Part shown: piece by piece, positions 51,760 to 63,961 of the stretch | How positions within the stretch are numbered: the stretch's first letter is position 1 | How the letters are laid out: every line of letters begins with the position of its first letter | Assembly: GCA_029224185.1 (NCBI GenBank) | Contig: CM055189.1 | Span: 26,771,957-26,835,956 of the forward strand | DNA: 64,000 bases | Direction of reading: 5' to 3' | Source of the DNA: Karalla daura | Lineage: Eukaryota; Chordata; Actinopteri; Chaetodontiformes; Leiognathidae | The notes under the pieces: generated by a model | What the model saw: only the letters and a program-made list of their open reading frames with translations | Database searches by the model: none | Told to the model about the DNA's origin: nothing | Translations under genes and position numbers: made by a program

Positions 51760-52950
51760 AATTGTGTGCTCCTGTTTGGACAAATGCCCATTTAAATTGG
51801 TGTACTTCCTTCCTGAATTGAAAAATGTGCTGAAAAGGCATTCACTGAATTTATTGATCCACAGCAAAGACAATCTTTGCACATTTAAAGAATTGAAAAA
51901 AAAGTTTAAAAGCCCTAAAATCCCCTTTTCAGTAGAGTGCTGGTAGATATTTAACAAATCCCACTGTTCCATCAACTGTTGCCCTCATATTAACAAAACA
52001 GACATCACTTTTCTTTGACTATATAGTGCTTTACAGACTGTTATTCTGCTGGAGTGTCTTTATTTAATATACATCTAATAAACTGTATTTTGTTGGGAGA
52101 TTATAACTAGATGTAAAACACATCTGTGGCTCTGTGCCATTACATGTATAAGTATGCTATTAGAAATCTCAATCTGTCTGTTATAGAGAGTAGTTGTGAT
52201 CACACAAGGTAGTGATTTTGGACAGTCTATTCAATAGCCCATATACAGTGGACAGTTTATGGAGGTGAAGAGGCTGATGATGGACGGGCTGGAGTGCCAC
52301 TGCAGATGCTTCAGGGACGCCAGGCTGGAGCCAAATGGCCATCCACTTTTGTTCACCACCTTCACCTATCGCTGGGCCCCATTCACCACTGCGGACTGAG
52401 TGCGCTCTCACTGGCCAGGCAGACTGGACAAGAGCATTCTGCCTGTGCACCCAACCACGTCATTGCCACCAGCAGGGCCGGCCGGTCCCGATGCCACACA
52501 GGAGACCACCCATGGTGCTGGCACCAGCCCAGGGATCCTGGTTGAAGTCAGAACACCAGCCCACCATAGGATCTCCTCTCACTACCCACAGGTCTCTATG
52601 GGCACCAGCCCACCACAGCTTCTTCTCTCCCTCCCCACAGGTCTCCACAGGCTGGAACAACAGGTCCGACCCACTGGAGGCATAGAAGCACAGACCAATG
52701 AGGGCCTCATTGGTCCTTCAGGTTCTCTCATGCTCAACATACACTCTTTGACGGTATCCTCTTCCATCAAAATGGTGGTAGCGATGGACAATACCTGCCA
52801 TGTCAGGGCCTCACTGCAAGTCCTCTGAGAGAGACTGAATATGATAACTGTCAAATACCCATCCTCTCATTAGCTGACATGCTTTTGCTTGTGTTTAATT
52901 AAGTCAATTATGCCCAAGGCCTATAAATACTATGGTCACTTTAGCAGATA
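51760..52950. other. Intergenic DNA next to the Myb/SANT ORF
   Basis: AT-rich until about 52170, then more GC-rich to about 52830 with overlapping ORFs on both strands and no recognised domain. This GC-richer part could belong to the mobile element that supplied the Myb/SANT ORF. A TATA-like CTATAAATAC stands at 52921-52930, 31 nt before the ATG of that ORF. Confidence 0.4.
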
Positions 52951-52960
52951 AGGTGGAACC

Positions 52961-53370
52961 ATGGACTCAAAAGGACCTAATTTCACTGTTACAGAAACTC
53001 ATGCTCTGCTGGAGGGTGTTAAGTGCCATTACGCCCCTATAGTAGAAAGTTCTGTTGGGTGGCATGGTAACTAACAAAAGGAAGAAAAACATTTGGGATG
53101 AAATCACCCAGCATGTGAATGCAATGGGGTCTGGCCAGAAGAAGACCTTGGAGCAAATGAAATTTAGGTGGAAGAAACTGGGGGCCAGAGCAACAAAGGA
53201 CCTGGCTGAAGCAAAAACCACCCAAACAGGCAACAAACCCTTTAAGAAAGGTGAATACACAGATGTGGTTCTGGACATTATTGGAGGTGAGAACTCTAGA
53301 GCTCGGGATTCAAGGTGTTGTAGGGGGTGGTGAGTCTATGATTTTTGAGGAAAGCTGATCCTGGATAACA
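52961..53370 (+). pseudogene. Frameshifted Myb/SANT-like DNA-binding protein, Harbinger-transposon type
   Basis: From ATG 52961: MDSKGPNFTVTETHALLEGV, then a stop. One frame over, from about 53064: VTNKRKKNIWDEITQHVNAM, KKTLEQMKFRWKKLGARATK, then DVVLDIIGGENS. Together the segments match the order of the Myb/SANT-like domain found in NAIF1-like proteins and in the Myb partner protein of Harbinger/PIF transposons (aromatic-spaced helix 1, VTNxxKxxxWxxI, then TxEQxKxKWxxL). A further shift near 53300 is needed to read LGIQGVVGGG. At least two frame breaks make it a dead copy. A TATA-like box lies upstream. No DDE transposase was recognised nearby. Confidence 0.6.
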
Positions 53371-53649
53371 AGGACTGAGATTTCCAAATCCAGATCATTT
53401 TTATCCTGATTAAGTTGTTTGAGCCGGTCCTAGTTGATGAACATTACACCAACAGTAATGTTGGGGGTAAAGCTCACAGTGCTTGTTGCAAAAGAAGACA
53501 GAAGAAGAGGAAAGTAGAAAATAAAGGAAATACAATCAGAGAGAGGGTTAAGGAAAGCGAGGTTGACAGCAGTGCTCACGCTCACGTCAGCCTTTTGCAT
53601 TGTGTTCAGTGGCTTCATAGCTGAGCAGCTATGGCGCTGATAGCTATAG

Positions 53650-54125
53650 TGCTATGCCACCAAGCAATATTATTTTGTTGCAGCTAAAGCTACTATTGCT
53701 GATGCTCATGCCTTGGGGGTTTGTGGGTTGGGGGCTCTGGGTAGCCCTCCAGCAGTGGGCCTTAACACTCACAGGGAGGGGGCCTTGCCCCCTGCCTCCC
53801 AGCCCACCCTCCGGGGGGCTAGGGGTGGCGCCTGCTCAGGGCACCTCTGGCACAGCCACTGTGCACGCGTTGGGGTTGGCGTTGCCTGGGCCCGGGGGCA
53901 CTGGCTATGCTCATGCCCTGGCGAGGGTGGTGCCGGCCCCCTCACTGGCAGACCCCCTGGGTCTTTGGCGGGGGTGGGAGGTGGGACTCTGGCTCCCCTG
54001 TCTGCGGCCTCCGCTGCCGGGAGGCGCGGGTCTGAGCGGGGGTCAGGTGTGGGGTTTATGGGCGGCCTCAGGGGCCTCCAGGGCCTCTGGGCTTCCGTCC
54101 TTTCCCACCAATCTTGCCCCACCCT
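53650..54125. other. Unusually GC-rich block without a recognised gene
   Basis: Rich in CCCC, GGGG and CTGGC runs (for example CCTTGCCCCCTGCCTCCCAG, CTGGGCCCGGGGGCACTGGC), with sharp borders to AT-richer DNA. Both strands give 110-190 codon ORFs with Gly/Pro/Leu/Trp bias and no domain. Probably a GC-rich repeat or part of the neighbouring element. Confidence 0.45.
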
Positions 54126-54941
54126 GGAACCATATCAGACTCCACTACACTCCACACAACCACATGCTCCATCTGCTGTGGTGGGTGTGTAGGTATGATG
54201 GTGCGAGGTTGCACCTTCAGCTCCTCTGATCACCTGCTCACTTGGCCTGATGAGGAAGAGGGGGCTGAGGGGCTGCTATCACCCAGAAGATGGTAAGAGG
54301 GTTGGAAGGTAAGCCTCAGGCACCAATACTGGCCCTGCGGTTGGGTACTTGCTCGCCCTGGCCGTTGGGCCCCGGGTGGCCTACTACCCTGGACAGTCAG
54401 CAAAAATGCAAAATTCAAAAAACTCAGAAGGATCAATATGTGGAGGCACATAGAAACACAAGGAAATTCTGAAATGCTTGCCATAAGGAATCAAGACCAA
54501 GTGGCATAGGGAGCAGGGGAGGTACAAAATACAGACACAGGAGTACATACAGAACATACCACAGCTGTGTCACATTAGGGAAGTAGTGGGGGTAATCACA
54601 ACTGTGGGAAGACACATTGGCCAGAAGTGAATGAAGTATTGAGACCAAACAAATGGCACATTATGAGACAGTGGTGTAACATATTCCAAAGTTAAATAAA
54701 AAAAAAATCCATTTTGTGTCCTTGTGTCAGTCAAGGAGGATGCTAATCACTATAAATTGTTTCCTATAGTTTTACTAACAACTCTTATTAATGCCCTGTT
54801 TACATGACTGCAATACGGCTCCGAATCCAAGAGGAGGAATTGGAGGAGTGCCAATTCTGTGTTCATATTCTGAGTTTTAGGACTTAACAACCCCCCGGCC
54901 ATACTAACACGGACATAAATCTTATTCCAACCTGAAAATTG

Positions 54942-54992
<51 letters not shown>

Positions 54993-57900
54993 GCACATGT
55001 GCCAGATACAGAGCTGAGAGAACCTGGTAGTATTGTAGCATCCCTCAGCACAAAAGGAAGGCACTTCCAAATGTTTTTGTCTCAAGGTTTGATCTGGTTG
55101 CTACTGTGAGCCATAGCCAATGCCAAACCAATGAAAACTTTTGGTATTCACAGTATTTTGATCCTAACTCTGCTGTTGTGGCACACCCACACCCACACAC
55201 TCATTCCCACCATCCTCTGAAACAAACCATTGTCATGGGAACAGCATGACCGACAGGCCTCTCAGTTACATTAATGTAGCCTACAACAAGCCTACAATGA
55301 AAAACATGCCATCTGTCCTAGTGACGGTGATAATGCCACATTACAGGCCTGGCATATGTTGACCTGTAAATCAGCATCCTTTTCTGCTCACAGGGAGCCT
55401 GAAAGTGATCATTGTGCACTTTACCAACCCAATATGAAGATGCCAGCATCCAACCACATCATTCCCCACCACTCGATAAAGACTTTATCAGCAGTTGGCT
55501 GATGTCCAGAGTTCATCCTGTTATGTGATTATTGGAATCATCCCTATAATGGTCATTATCCCCAGCTAAAGTCAATGCCAAATCTAATCTTTGTTTAATC
55601 AACAGTAAAATGTTTTAATGGCTCAAGGGGGTCCTGAGGATATATTGTTTGCATAATGCAGCTGTGCAGTTTTGTAAATGGTTGTGTTCATTCCCTCTGT
55701 CATATGACTGTTGTTATTCAGGTACTCTTAACAGTTGGAGATCATCTTTTATGTTTGATGTTTTCTTTTCAAAGCCAAGAGATATCCCAGTTAAGAAAGA
55801 GACATTTATAAAAAACATATAATAATTATAATTAAAACATCCATTATACATTATGATTATATACTGCATTTTCTGCAAAATTAGGAAAAGGTGTAAAAAG
55901 TTACAGGCCTATTATTTTGATTTGGTTCGATCCTCCAACATTTAAATGCCCTTTTGCACCTACTCCTTGGTCATGATACTGTAGTACTATAAGCACCCAA
56001 TGCACACTGAGCTCCCAAGAAATTTAACACAGTGAAATTACAAATGCTATTTCCTGTAGCACTGTGAAATTCCAAGCTGTCACATTAGGTACCCAAGTGT
56101 GGGCTGGTTCTTGTGTAAATTGGCCAACCATCTAAATTTGAATTCTCCATACTTATGTGTGTATTGCAGGTTGCTACTGGACATGGGTCATGCTGGGGTT
56201 GCATGTGTTCTCAGCCTCTCTTTGCTTCTCAGGTACAAGCTGCAGTTGAGCATCTGTGACTGCAGTTCCACTTCCTCAAACATACGGGTGACGTCTTGCA
56301 TGTCAATGGTGTGGTGATTTGATAGCTTACCTTAGAGAATGAATAAGAGGTTGTTTGTTCCAAACACTAAGTCACTCTCCCCCAGTGGTCTCACTGGCGC
56401 ATGGAAGATTGATAATGACCTGAAGCTGGTAAATGTGTTTCCATGTAGGCTGGGTTTCTTTGGTAAGGGTAGTTTTGAAGCAATCTAGGCAGACACCTTA
56501 TAAGAGATGAATGAATAATGTGCATAATAATGTGAAACAGAGCACTTAGATTGAATGATGGTTTCTCAGCGCTCTGTCAATTCCCAATGGACCGTGTTAT
56601 AGATTCTAAATCCCTTCTGGATTTCTAGATTCCAACTGCATTGTTTAAATCCCCGAACTTTACCTGTGCTGATCAACTTAAACCATGTAGGTTCCGCGTT
56701 TCTCCATGTTTTGTTCATTTAGTTTTAGATGGTAATGGTCTTTATTTAACAGATCATTTCCATGGAGGGAGCTCTCAGTAGAGCTCCAAAACTTTCTAAA
56801 CCCTCTCTTGCAATTAATCATTTAACTATTGATTGACCTTTTCAAGCTAAAGATAATTGCTAGTGTGGCCAAGTGAAAAAGACACAGCAGTGCATCACTC
56901 CCAAATAATTAATTTGGCTGCTGCACTCGTGAACTTTTCAGTGTGATCAGCACTGTGACATAAAGTAATCACCTATTCATTTTTGAGACGAGTAGTTTTC
57001 AAAGGTGTCCATAAATTTGAATGAAGTAATGATAATGCTGCCAAGGTAGACCTTTGAGAGTCAGCCTAAAGCTTACCTTACATTGACACACTACACACTG
57101 CCCCTGTCTGGCTGTGGAAAGCAGTGCTGTCTGTAGGAGAGCTCATTCCAGGTCACCCACTCTCTGTGGGCGAGAGAGAGCTAGAGAAGGTGGAGGGTGC
57201 AAAAGAGGGAGGGAGACAAAATAAAAAGACAAGAGTGAGAGAGAGTATCTATAACTTGATAAACGTCGGCTATAACACCATTCTGTTTCAGATAGAGAGC
57301 CTTGAATCTGTTTATTTTTTTGTCATTTATTGACAGGGTGATTCATTTCCTGAGTCTATATAAAGCCACACTCTGTAGCTACAATGCAATGTCCATGGCA
57401 GAGCCTCACTCTCAGAAAAAAATGGAGATCAGTCAAGACCATTGTTGAAAAAAGGAAGTTTGTCTTGCAGGCTCATCATACACTCAGTAGGCTGAATGCA
57501 GTCCTCCTACTTTCTTTATCAACCTGCTTACTTCCAGTTGCATAGAAACATTACAGTGAGTCATACTTTATGAATTTCTGTTGTGTTTTTCTGCCAATCA
57601 AAGGCTTCATGGTTGTCAGATAGGCCATTGTGTTGCGCTGGTGTTATGATGGCAAAGCATATGTCAAACATAGGAAGAAGGTGTTGCTCAAGGAACTATG
57701 GTAAGGCAGCAAACAGTATGAGTATGACCAGATAATCGGGCTGAAGGACTCCCTCAAAACTATTAAAGCCAGTGACTTTTTTAAAAAATACATACAAACT
57801 GGTAGTAGAAATACAAATGTGCCACCAGGTTGTGTTGTCATGGAAACAATGCATTTTTGAACAAAGTTGACAGTTGCAGGCTTTTATGGTCTTGGTTTCA

Positions 57901-58255
57901 GATAGCTATGCTGTTAATTAAGATGTGCTTTACAAGATGCCTTCATTGGACCATGGTGAGCTTACTGTTGGGAGGCAGCTGGGGCTGGGAGGCCTGTGAT
58001 CAGTGGGGCTGGTGTACGTTACTTGTGAAAGTGAGTGCCTGACGTTCTCTCGCTCTCAGCCTGGCCAGTTGTTTATGAATGGGGACTTATGGAATCCATT
58101 TTCAAAACATAAACTGTATTCATCTGTGCTGCGCCTCTACCAAGTGAAAGTGGTGACACTCTGAAAAAGTCAGTTACCATGGATACATAAATTGCCCACG
58201 TCATTTTTGTCAGAGGCCTTGTATAATCATTTTCTCTTCCGTGTGATTTATTTAT
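54126..58255. other. AT-rich intergenic DNA with one CA microsatellite
   Basis: About 4 kb with no coding region that I can support. A CA repeat is at 54942-54990. Short ORFs have no domain. Nothing else recognised. Confidence 0.55.
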
Positions 58256-58264
58256 CTATTTTTC

Positions 58265-58512
<248 letters not shown>

Positions 58513-58519
58513 GATTGCA

Positions 58520-59900
58520 CTCCTTTTCCTTTTTTCTTTCTTTCATAATAGGAATACTGGAGTACTGGGCTTTGACTCAGCCTAGCCTAACAACATTAGT
58601 GGAATTAGCTTTTGTCTTGAATAATTATCCAGAGTAATAACAAAATAGTTAGCACACTGATGATGCTCAGTACAGTGATAATGAGCCTCCCTTGTTTTTC
58701 AAATATTTTGTAATCACATACTGGTATAGGCTATTAGCATAAGGCTCATCAAATTAAGTCAGACAGAAGAAATGCAGAGGTAAAAACAGCTGGCTCACCA
58801 AGGTTTTCAGATGCTTAATGCTTCACTGGAACCTGAGCTGTGTGTCTGCACATGTGTCCAGCATTGTATTTGTGGTACGACAACTGCAGGTAACTTCTCT
58901 TTAATGTAATGTTGGCCCATGAAAGATGCATGAGGGCTGAACCTCTGGTTATTAATCAGTTATAATGTATGACAAGGACTCCTGTTGAGAGAGTTCTTAC
59001 ACTACAAACTCCTCCCCTACAGCCTAAATGCATAAAGCTGTCTACAGACAGGACAGTGCTGACTCACACTGTTTTTCAAGAGTTGTGCTAGTGTGCACCA
59101 GATGAATGCATACCAAATGAGAGAGAGACGTATCCGCAAGTCTGTGTGCAGGCAGAGTCCTGCAAAAGGTCATGTCCCAGAAATAACTATAAGACGGTCT
59201 GCAGGCATGAATACTCTTGAAGAAGTTTATACCTAAAGGACGGCTTTTAAAAGCTTATTTACGATGGCCCAGGAGAATAGATGAATTTATTTCCTTGGCA
59301 ACAGCATGCAGTTTAAATATGGAATGACACAAACCTAACCAAACTCGGCTGAGAGTAACTTTTGTCAAACAACTAAAAATGAAAGTCAATGGCATCAGAC
59401 AGCATGCTCTGTAGTTCTAAATGGGTTGTCCTGGGTTTGGCCTGTCTCAACAGGATGTCTGTAATGGGTAAATGGCAGGAGGGGACGGTGGTAAGTGGGA
59501 TGGCTTGAAAGAAAGGCAACACTATTATATTTGGAACCCCAGGAATTTTTTCCTCAAAAGAAAAGACCATCATCCACTCTTCCTGTGGTCTGTCTCCTTC
59601 TCTTTTATGTCCGTTATGCAATCGTCTATTTCTTTTATTCCAAGCCTTGGAGGCTTGGGCTCTGACGGAGGAGGATAGAAGACCTCAACAGGTGGAGATT
59701 TTTATTCTAAGGATAGAGGAGGAGGAGGTAGTGGTGGTGGAGGAGGAAGAGGAGGGCAGTGAAGCATTCTGTAATATTAAGCCCTGTGGTCTACTTAAAC
59801 TGTGCTGTTTTTCTGCGTAACTCAGCTTATGACAGCCAATCGTGGTAGATCCCTGGCCTTGCTAACGTGACCCCTTGCTGCATCTCCACCATCTGTCTGC
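58520..59900. other. AT-rich intergenic DNA, GA-rich patch
   Basis: No gene recognised. At 59690-59760 there is a GGA/GGT-rich purine tract (GGAGGAGGAGGTAGTGGTGG). Confidence 0.5.
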
Positions 59901-60578
59901 ACTGGGACTCCAAGGCAACACTCAGAGGGAGCAGCAGAGAGAGGTGTGGGGGGAGAGGGGGAGTTCTCTCAGCGCTCCCTGAGGACCCCCCGCGCAGCAG
60001 TTTTGATCTGCTAATTATCTTTAATTGAGACTGTGTAATTCCCTGTCGATAGCGCTATTTTCCTTATCTCACCCGTAGCTTTTAACAAACTGACGCTAAC
60101 GAGGGAACATGACACGTGGTCATCAATGAACGACTCTGCGCAGCCATTTGGAGCCGATCGCTGTTTAAGTGTTGCACAAAAAGAGATGGTCCGCGTGAAA
60201 ACAAACAGATGGGGTTAGTTGGGCCGTTTGGAGCGCAGCCTAGACTCCTAGACTTGGTTGACGCCGAGACCATCGTCACAGCACATACCCGCGCGCACCC
60301 AGCACGAGAAAGAGCCGCGTGCACACGCTGGCGCACGCGGCTCGGTTTTGCGCGCTGGCACCTGGTGATGGCAGGAGCGGCAGATGCTCGTGTGTGCCAC
60401 CGCACCACCATCTCCTTCTGCGTCTTCATTTGTGGTTGAAGAAAGGCGAGGGGACCAGGGAAGCCAGCGAGACACAGGCAGACAGACAGGGGAGAGACAT
60501 CTCTTTTAACGAGCTGCGAAGTTGGGAGTCGTCGTTCGCCGAGCGCGCGTCCTCTTGACTGGCCACATATCTTTGAGA

Positions 60579-60714
60579 TGTTTTATAATGTGGAGATGAA
60601 GTCACCCAAGTCCCCCCGCCTCCCACATCACAGCAGCAGCAGTAGACGCTCAGCCCTCCACCCCAGCACCCCTCTCCCATCCAAGCCCATATGTTTAATT
60701 AAGCAGGCTGATGT
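60579..60714 (+). CDS. Candidate first coding exon of an unidentified plus-strand gene
   Basis: ATG 60579 opens a short frame: MFYNVEMKSPKSPRLPHHSS, then Ser/Arg/Pro-rich sequence ending KPICLIKQADV at a stop that lies inside the GTGAGTAC donor-like site, so the frame would continue only if spliced. The Lys-Ser-Pro and poly-Ser composition differs from random shadow ORFs and suits a disordered N-terminus. No homologue was recognised. It could equally be an upstream ORF in a leader. Confidence 0.3.
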
Positions 60715-61020
60715 GTGAGTACCTCCAGCCCGCTGAGCGTGGGCGGCCGGGCTGCATGCGGGGGGAACAGGCTGCCGGAGAAGACTCCCTCTCTGCTCTC
60801 CAGCCGGAGCACCACCTCAATCTTGCGCTGTAGAAAGCTACCAAAATAACTTGACCTGTTTAAACTTGCTCCGCTTTGTTTCGCGGCGGTTTGTCTCTCT
60901 TTTTACCCCCCTTGTGAAGTGCGGCGTGAGGGAGAGAGGAGACAGGCTGACGGAGGAAGAGGACGCACGGGTGAATACATGTGTGCGTGTGTTTGATGTT
61001 ATTTGTGACGGAATCCCCCC

Positions 61021-61112
61021 TTCAGTCTCCAAGAATCAGCGAGGAGGAGGAGGAGGAAGAGGAGGACAAGAGAGGAGGGGGAGGAGGAGGAGGAGGAGGA
61101 GGAGGAGGCGCG
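61021..61112. repeat. (GGA)n purine tract
   Basis: GAGGAGGAGGAGGAAGAGGA and a second GGAGGAGG run up to 61108, inside the CpG block. Strand-asymmetric purine DNA that may form a triplex or quadruplex (inference). Confidence 0.85.
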
Positions 61113-61885
61113 GACCTGTCCACAGCCTTCACTGCGGAACGCGCGGGGCTGCCGCTGGAGATCCAGCAGCAGCGCTTCTACTGGATCCTCCAGTCCAGCT
61201 CATCTGAGCACGTCAGCGGCGTCCTCCTGCCCCGATCCCCGGCCCCCGGCCCCAGGTCCGCCTCGCCGCGCACCGCACCGTGCTGGACAAGCCATCCGGA
61301 GGGATTACCGGGCTGAGAGCTGCTGCTGGAGGGAGCTCTCCAGGCACACAGGTGGATTTATACGTGTGGGGAGCTGTGTTTGATGGGGAGGGGGGGGACT
61401 GGATGGAGGAGAAATTGATGGATTAATTTGACGGAGGAGAGTCGCCTGTGATTCCCACTCCTGCCGAGGGCACCCGAATGGAGTAACAGGCTGCAATGTC
61501 ATCTCCACCTGGCCGCCTGGAGAGATGTGTCACGGGAATGGGGTGAGTTTGTTTCATTAGTGCGCTTCAGGCTTTTCGTTTGGAACTGTAACTCTGTGCT
61601 TTCCGGGGGCTGAGGCGGAGATGGAGCAGCAGTTACCGGGGTTCAGGGCTTTGATACCCTGCGCACACTCACTCTCTCCCTCCCTCTCCCTTCTGTCAAA
61701 GTGGAGCAGAGGCGGGAGGCTGCTCTCCGCTCCTCGTTCGTTTGGTCGTCCGAGCACTGTCCCCGACACACAACCTGCTGTATGCCCTACATAGAGGAGC
61801 CCGAGCTGGGGGACAGGAGAGAGACAGAAGAAGAGGAGCGTGAGGGGAATATTCTCCCAGCAGCCACAGGCTGTTTTTAACGCTC

Positions 61886-61968
61886 CCTCTCTCTCTCTCT
61901 CTCTCCCTCTCTCTCTCTCGCTCTCTCTCTCTCACACACACACACGCACGCACGCACACACACACACA

Positions 61969-62002
<34 letters not shown>
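61886..62002. repeat. (CT)n-(CA)n-(GA)n compound repeat
   Basis: (CT)n to about 61934, a CA-rich middle, then (GA)n at 61972-62002. The outer arms are complementary, so the tract is an imperfect inverted repeat. Confidence 0.9.
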
Positions 62003-62006
<4 letters not shown>

Positions 62007-62126
62007 TTTGGTTAAAAAAATGTCCACTTTTTTTTCATTTTCCCTTTTCACCTTCGAATTTAAGCTTTCAGCGAGCTTTTCATCTATGCCACAGCTTCAC
62101 CGCACTGTCCCCAAATCTCTGTCTGA

Positions 62127-62142
62127 CACACACACACACACA

Positions 62143-62187
<45 letters not shown>

Positions 62188-62208
62188 GCACGCACGCACA
62201 CACACACA
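62127..62208. repeat. CA microsatellite in CpG block
   Basis: CA repeat with several CGCA interruptions, about 80 nt, in the CpG-rich region upstream of the 62330-62530 candidate exon. Confidence 0.9.
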
Positions 62209-62600
62209 GCGTTGGGAGCCGACAGGCAGCAGCAGCCTCCTGCACAGTGCAGTTCAACAAGTCTGCTTTCTCCCGATGGTAGCAGCGCAGTGAGCTGGAT
62301 GGCTGTGTGTGTGTCTCCTTGTTCTCCAGATCAAGTTTGAACACTTTTCCTCTGGTCTGAGTGACGCCGTGAGGAGTAGGCGACATGCCCGCGAGCGGAC
62401 AGGTCAAGGCATTCGGCCGCACCGGAGCACAGGCAGTGAGGCTGCGCTGGCACCGCACCGGCCCCGAGGAAGAAGACGCCCTCCGCCCGCCACCCCCCAC
62501 CCCGCGCAGCCAGGCTTTGTGACAGCGAAGGTAAGAGCGGTCCCCGGGGTCCCCGGGCCCCCACATGCCCACATGCCGTCAGTGCGCCTCAGACGCTGAG

Positions 62601-62978
62601 CGGCGCTGTTGGATCACAGTTTCCGTCGCCGCTGTTGCTGCTGACGAGAGGCCGTGTAATGAATTCATATCTCAAATTACAGTTTTCAGCCCTTGAATGC
62701 AGTCACGTTGTAGAAACACACATTTTCTTCCGTTTTCCTCCCGCTTCCCGTGCCAAGTCTGACACACGAAGAGTCTTCTCTCAGGAACATGGAAGCCATC
62801 TCACGCGCGCGCGCGCGCGCGCACCACGCACGCACACGCTCACGTTACATGGAGAGTAACTGTATGAGTTGTATGACAGATCCAAGTATAGGAAGGTACA
62901 TAAAGGCCACCTGTATTTCCAGCAGTTCTCAATCTGTCATATTCCCTGTGGTAAAGCAGTGTCCCCGATTTTGTTTTG

Positions 62979-63031
<53 letters not shown>

Positions 63032-63530
63032 TGTGTGTGTACATTTTACATCATTTAGGGAAAATTATCATTTACGCCATAGCAGAGTTAGGGCAGTGAT
63101 GTAGAAAAAAGGGAGGGAGGCAGGGGATGAGCTCAGCAGTAGCCTGTTTTCTTGAATAGTGGGATGAGACAAAAGGCGATCAACTCTGTAGGGCATAAAT
63201 GCAATAGAGTGGGGAGCAGTAAATGTCGAGAGCTGTTGCTACCTTCATTAATATAGATATCCTCTGCAAAGCTGCAATAGATTCTGGGTGTGATGTTGTA
63301 ACACCTTAAAAACCTCAACAGTGTTTTACAGTAGGCCTCCTTTTCTATTCACTTTCTGTTTGTTGTTTTCACCCTGGAGAGTGCTTCCTGCTCAGCTGGG
63401 CTTTCCCTCTCGCAGTCTCCCATTAACTAACTGCTGAAACAAAGCCAAAGCGGAAAAGCTTAAAAATCAAAAATTCTCCATGATGTAAAATTTGGAGCCC
63501 CAGTTTGGTTCCAGCCCGACATCGTGTTGA
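62601..63530. other. Intron-like DNA with CG and GT repeats
   Basis: Contains an alternating (CG)n run at 62804-62822 and a long (GT)n at 62981-63041. Otherwise no gene. If the donor at 62530 is real this is the start of an intron. Confidence 0.5.
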
Positions 63531-63532
63531 AA

Positions 63533-63961
63533 TTATGTGTCGAGATGCATCTCACTGAGCTGCTCACTGAACCGTCTCCATTGTTGGCAAAGCAGGTACT
63601 GTTGTTCAGAATTCATTGTCTCAAAGTAGCTTGTCCGTGTAGTCGGCAATGAGTAGTTCTGTCTCATCTGATATCTTACATTATGTGTATACATCAATGT
63701 GGTGTTTTCACTGTGATGGTATTCCGCCCTTTTGAGATTATTTCGAAGGCCACTTAGAGATCCCAATTCTTCATATATCTGAAGAGTACATGTCTCAACA
63801 ATTTTCCTGAAAAATGTTCTCAAAGAGGGAATTGAGAGACTTTTCATGGAGATAAAAGGCTGCAAGAGGTGAGCAATCAGAGTCCTCTGTGTCATCCTGG
63901 CCACAGTGTTATGGTTTTTGGTACAGACATTTTTAGAGCTAGAGTACAAAATTAGCCCCAA
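63533..63961 (-). other. 142-codon open frame, no recognised domain
   Basis: A minus-strand ATG frame of 142 codons free of simple repeats (starts MGLILYSSSKNVCTKNHN, ends SEQLSEMHLDT). Its composition (many His, Ser, Thr, Gln, Leu) is not clearly protein-like and no family is recognised. It may be a chance frame or a piece of a retroelement ORF. Low confidence as a gene. Confidence 0.15.

Larger units (their letters stand above)
59920..62600 (+). promoter_or_regulatory. CpG-rich block with candidate plus-strand first exons
   Basis: GC-rich, CpG-rich 2.7 kb, the strongest promoter-like region in the right half. Plus-strand donor-like sites with GT consensus: CTGATGT-GTGAGTACC at 60715, GGAATGGG-GTGAGTTTG at 61541 and GCGAAG-GTAAGAGC at 62530. 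The third follows an acceptor-like TCTCCTTGTTCTCCAG at 62329, which would define a 201-nt exon. This suggests alternative first exons of a gene on the plus strand beyond the window. No protein family could be recognised, so the gene is not named. Confidence 0.5.

Noticed and set aside
53654..54229. 191-codon ORF in the GC-rich block
   Set aside because: Gly/Pro/Leu/Trp-biased product with equally long frames on the other strand and no domain.
61840..62340. 166-codon plus ORF
   Set aside because: More than half encodes the CT, CA and GA repeats.
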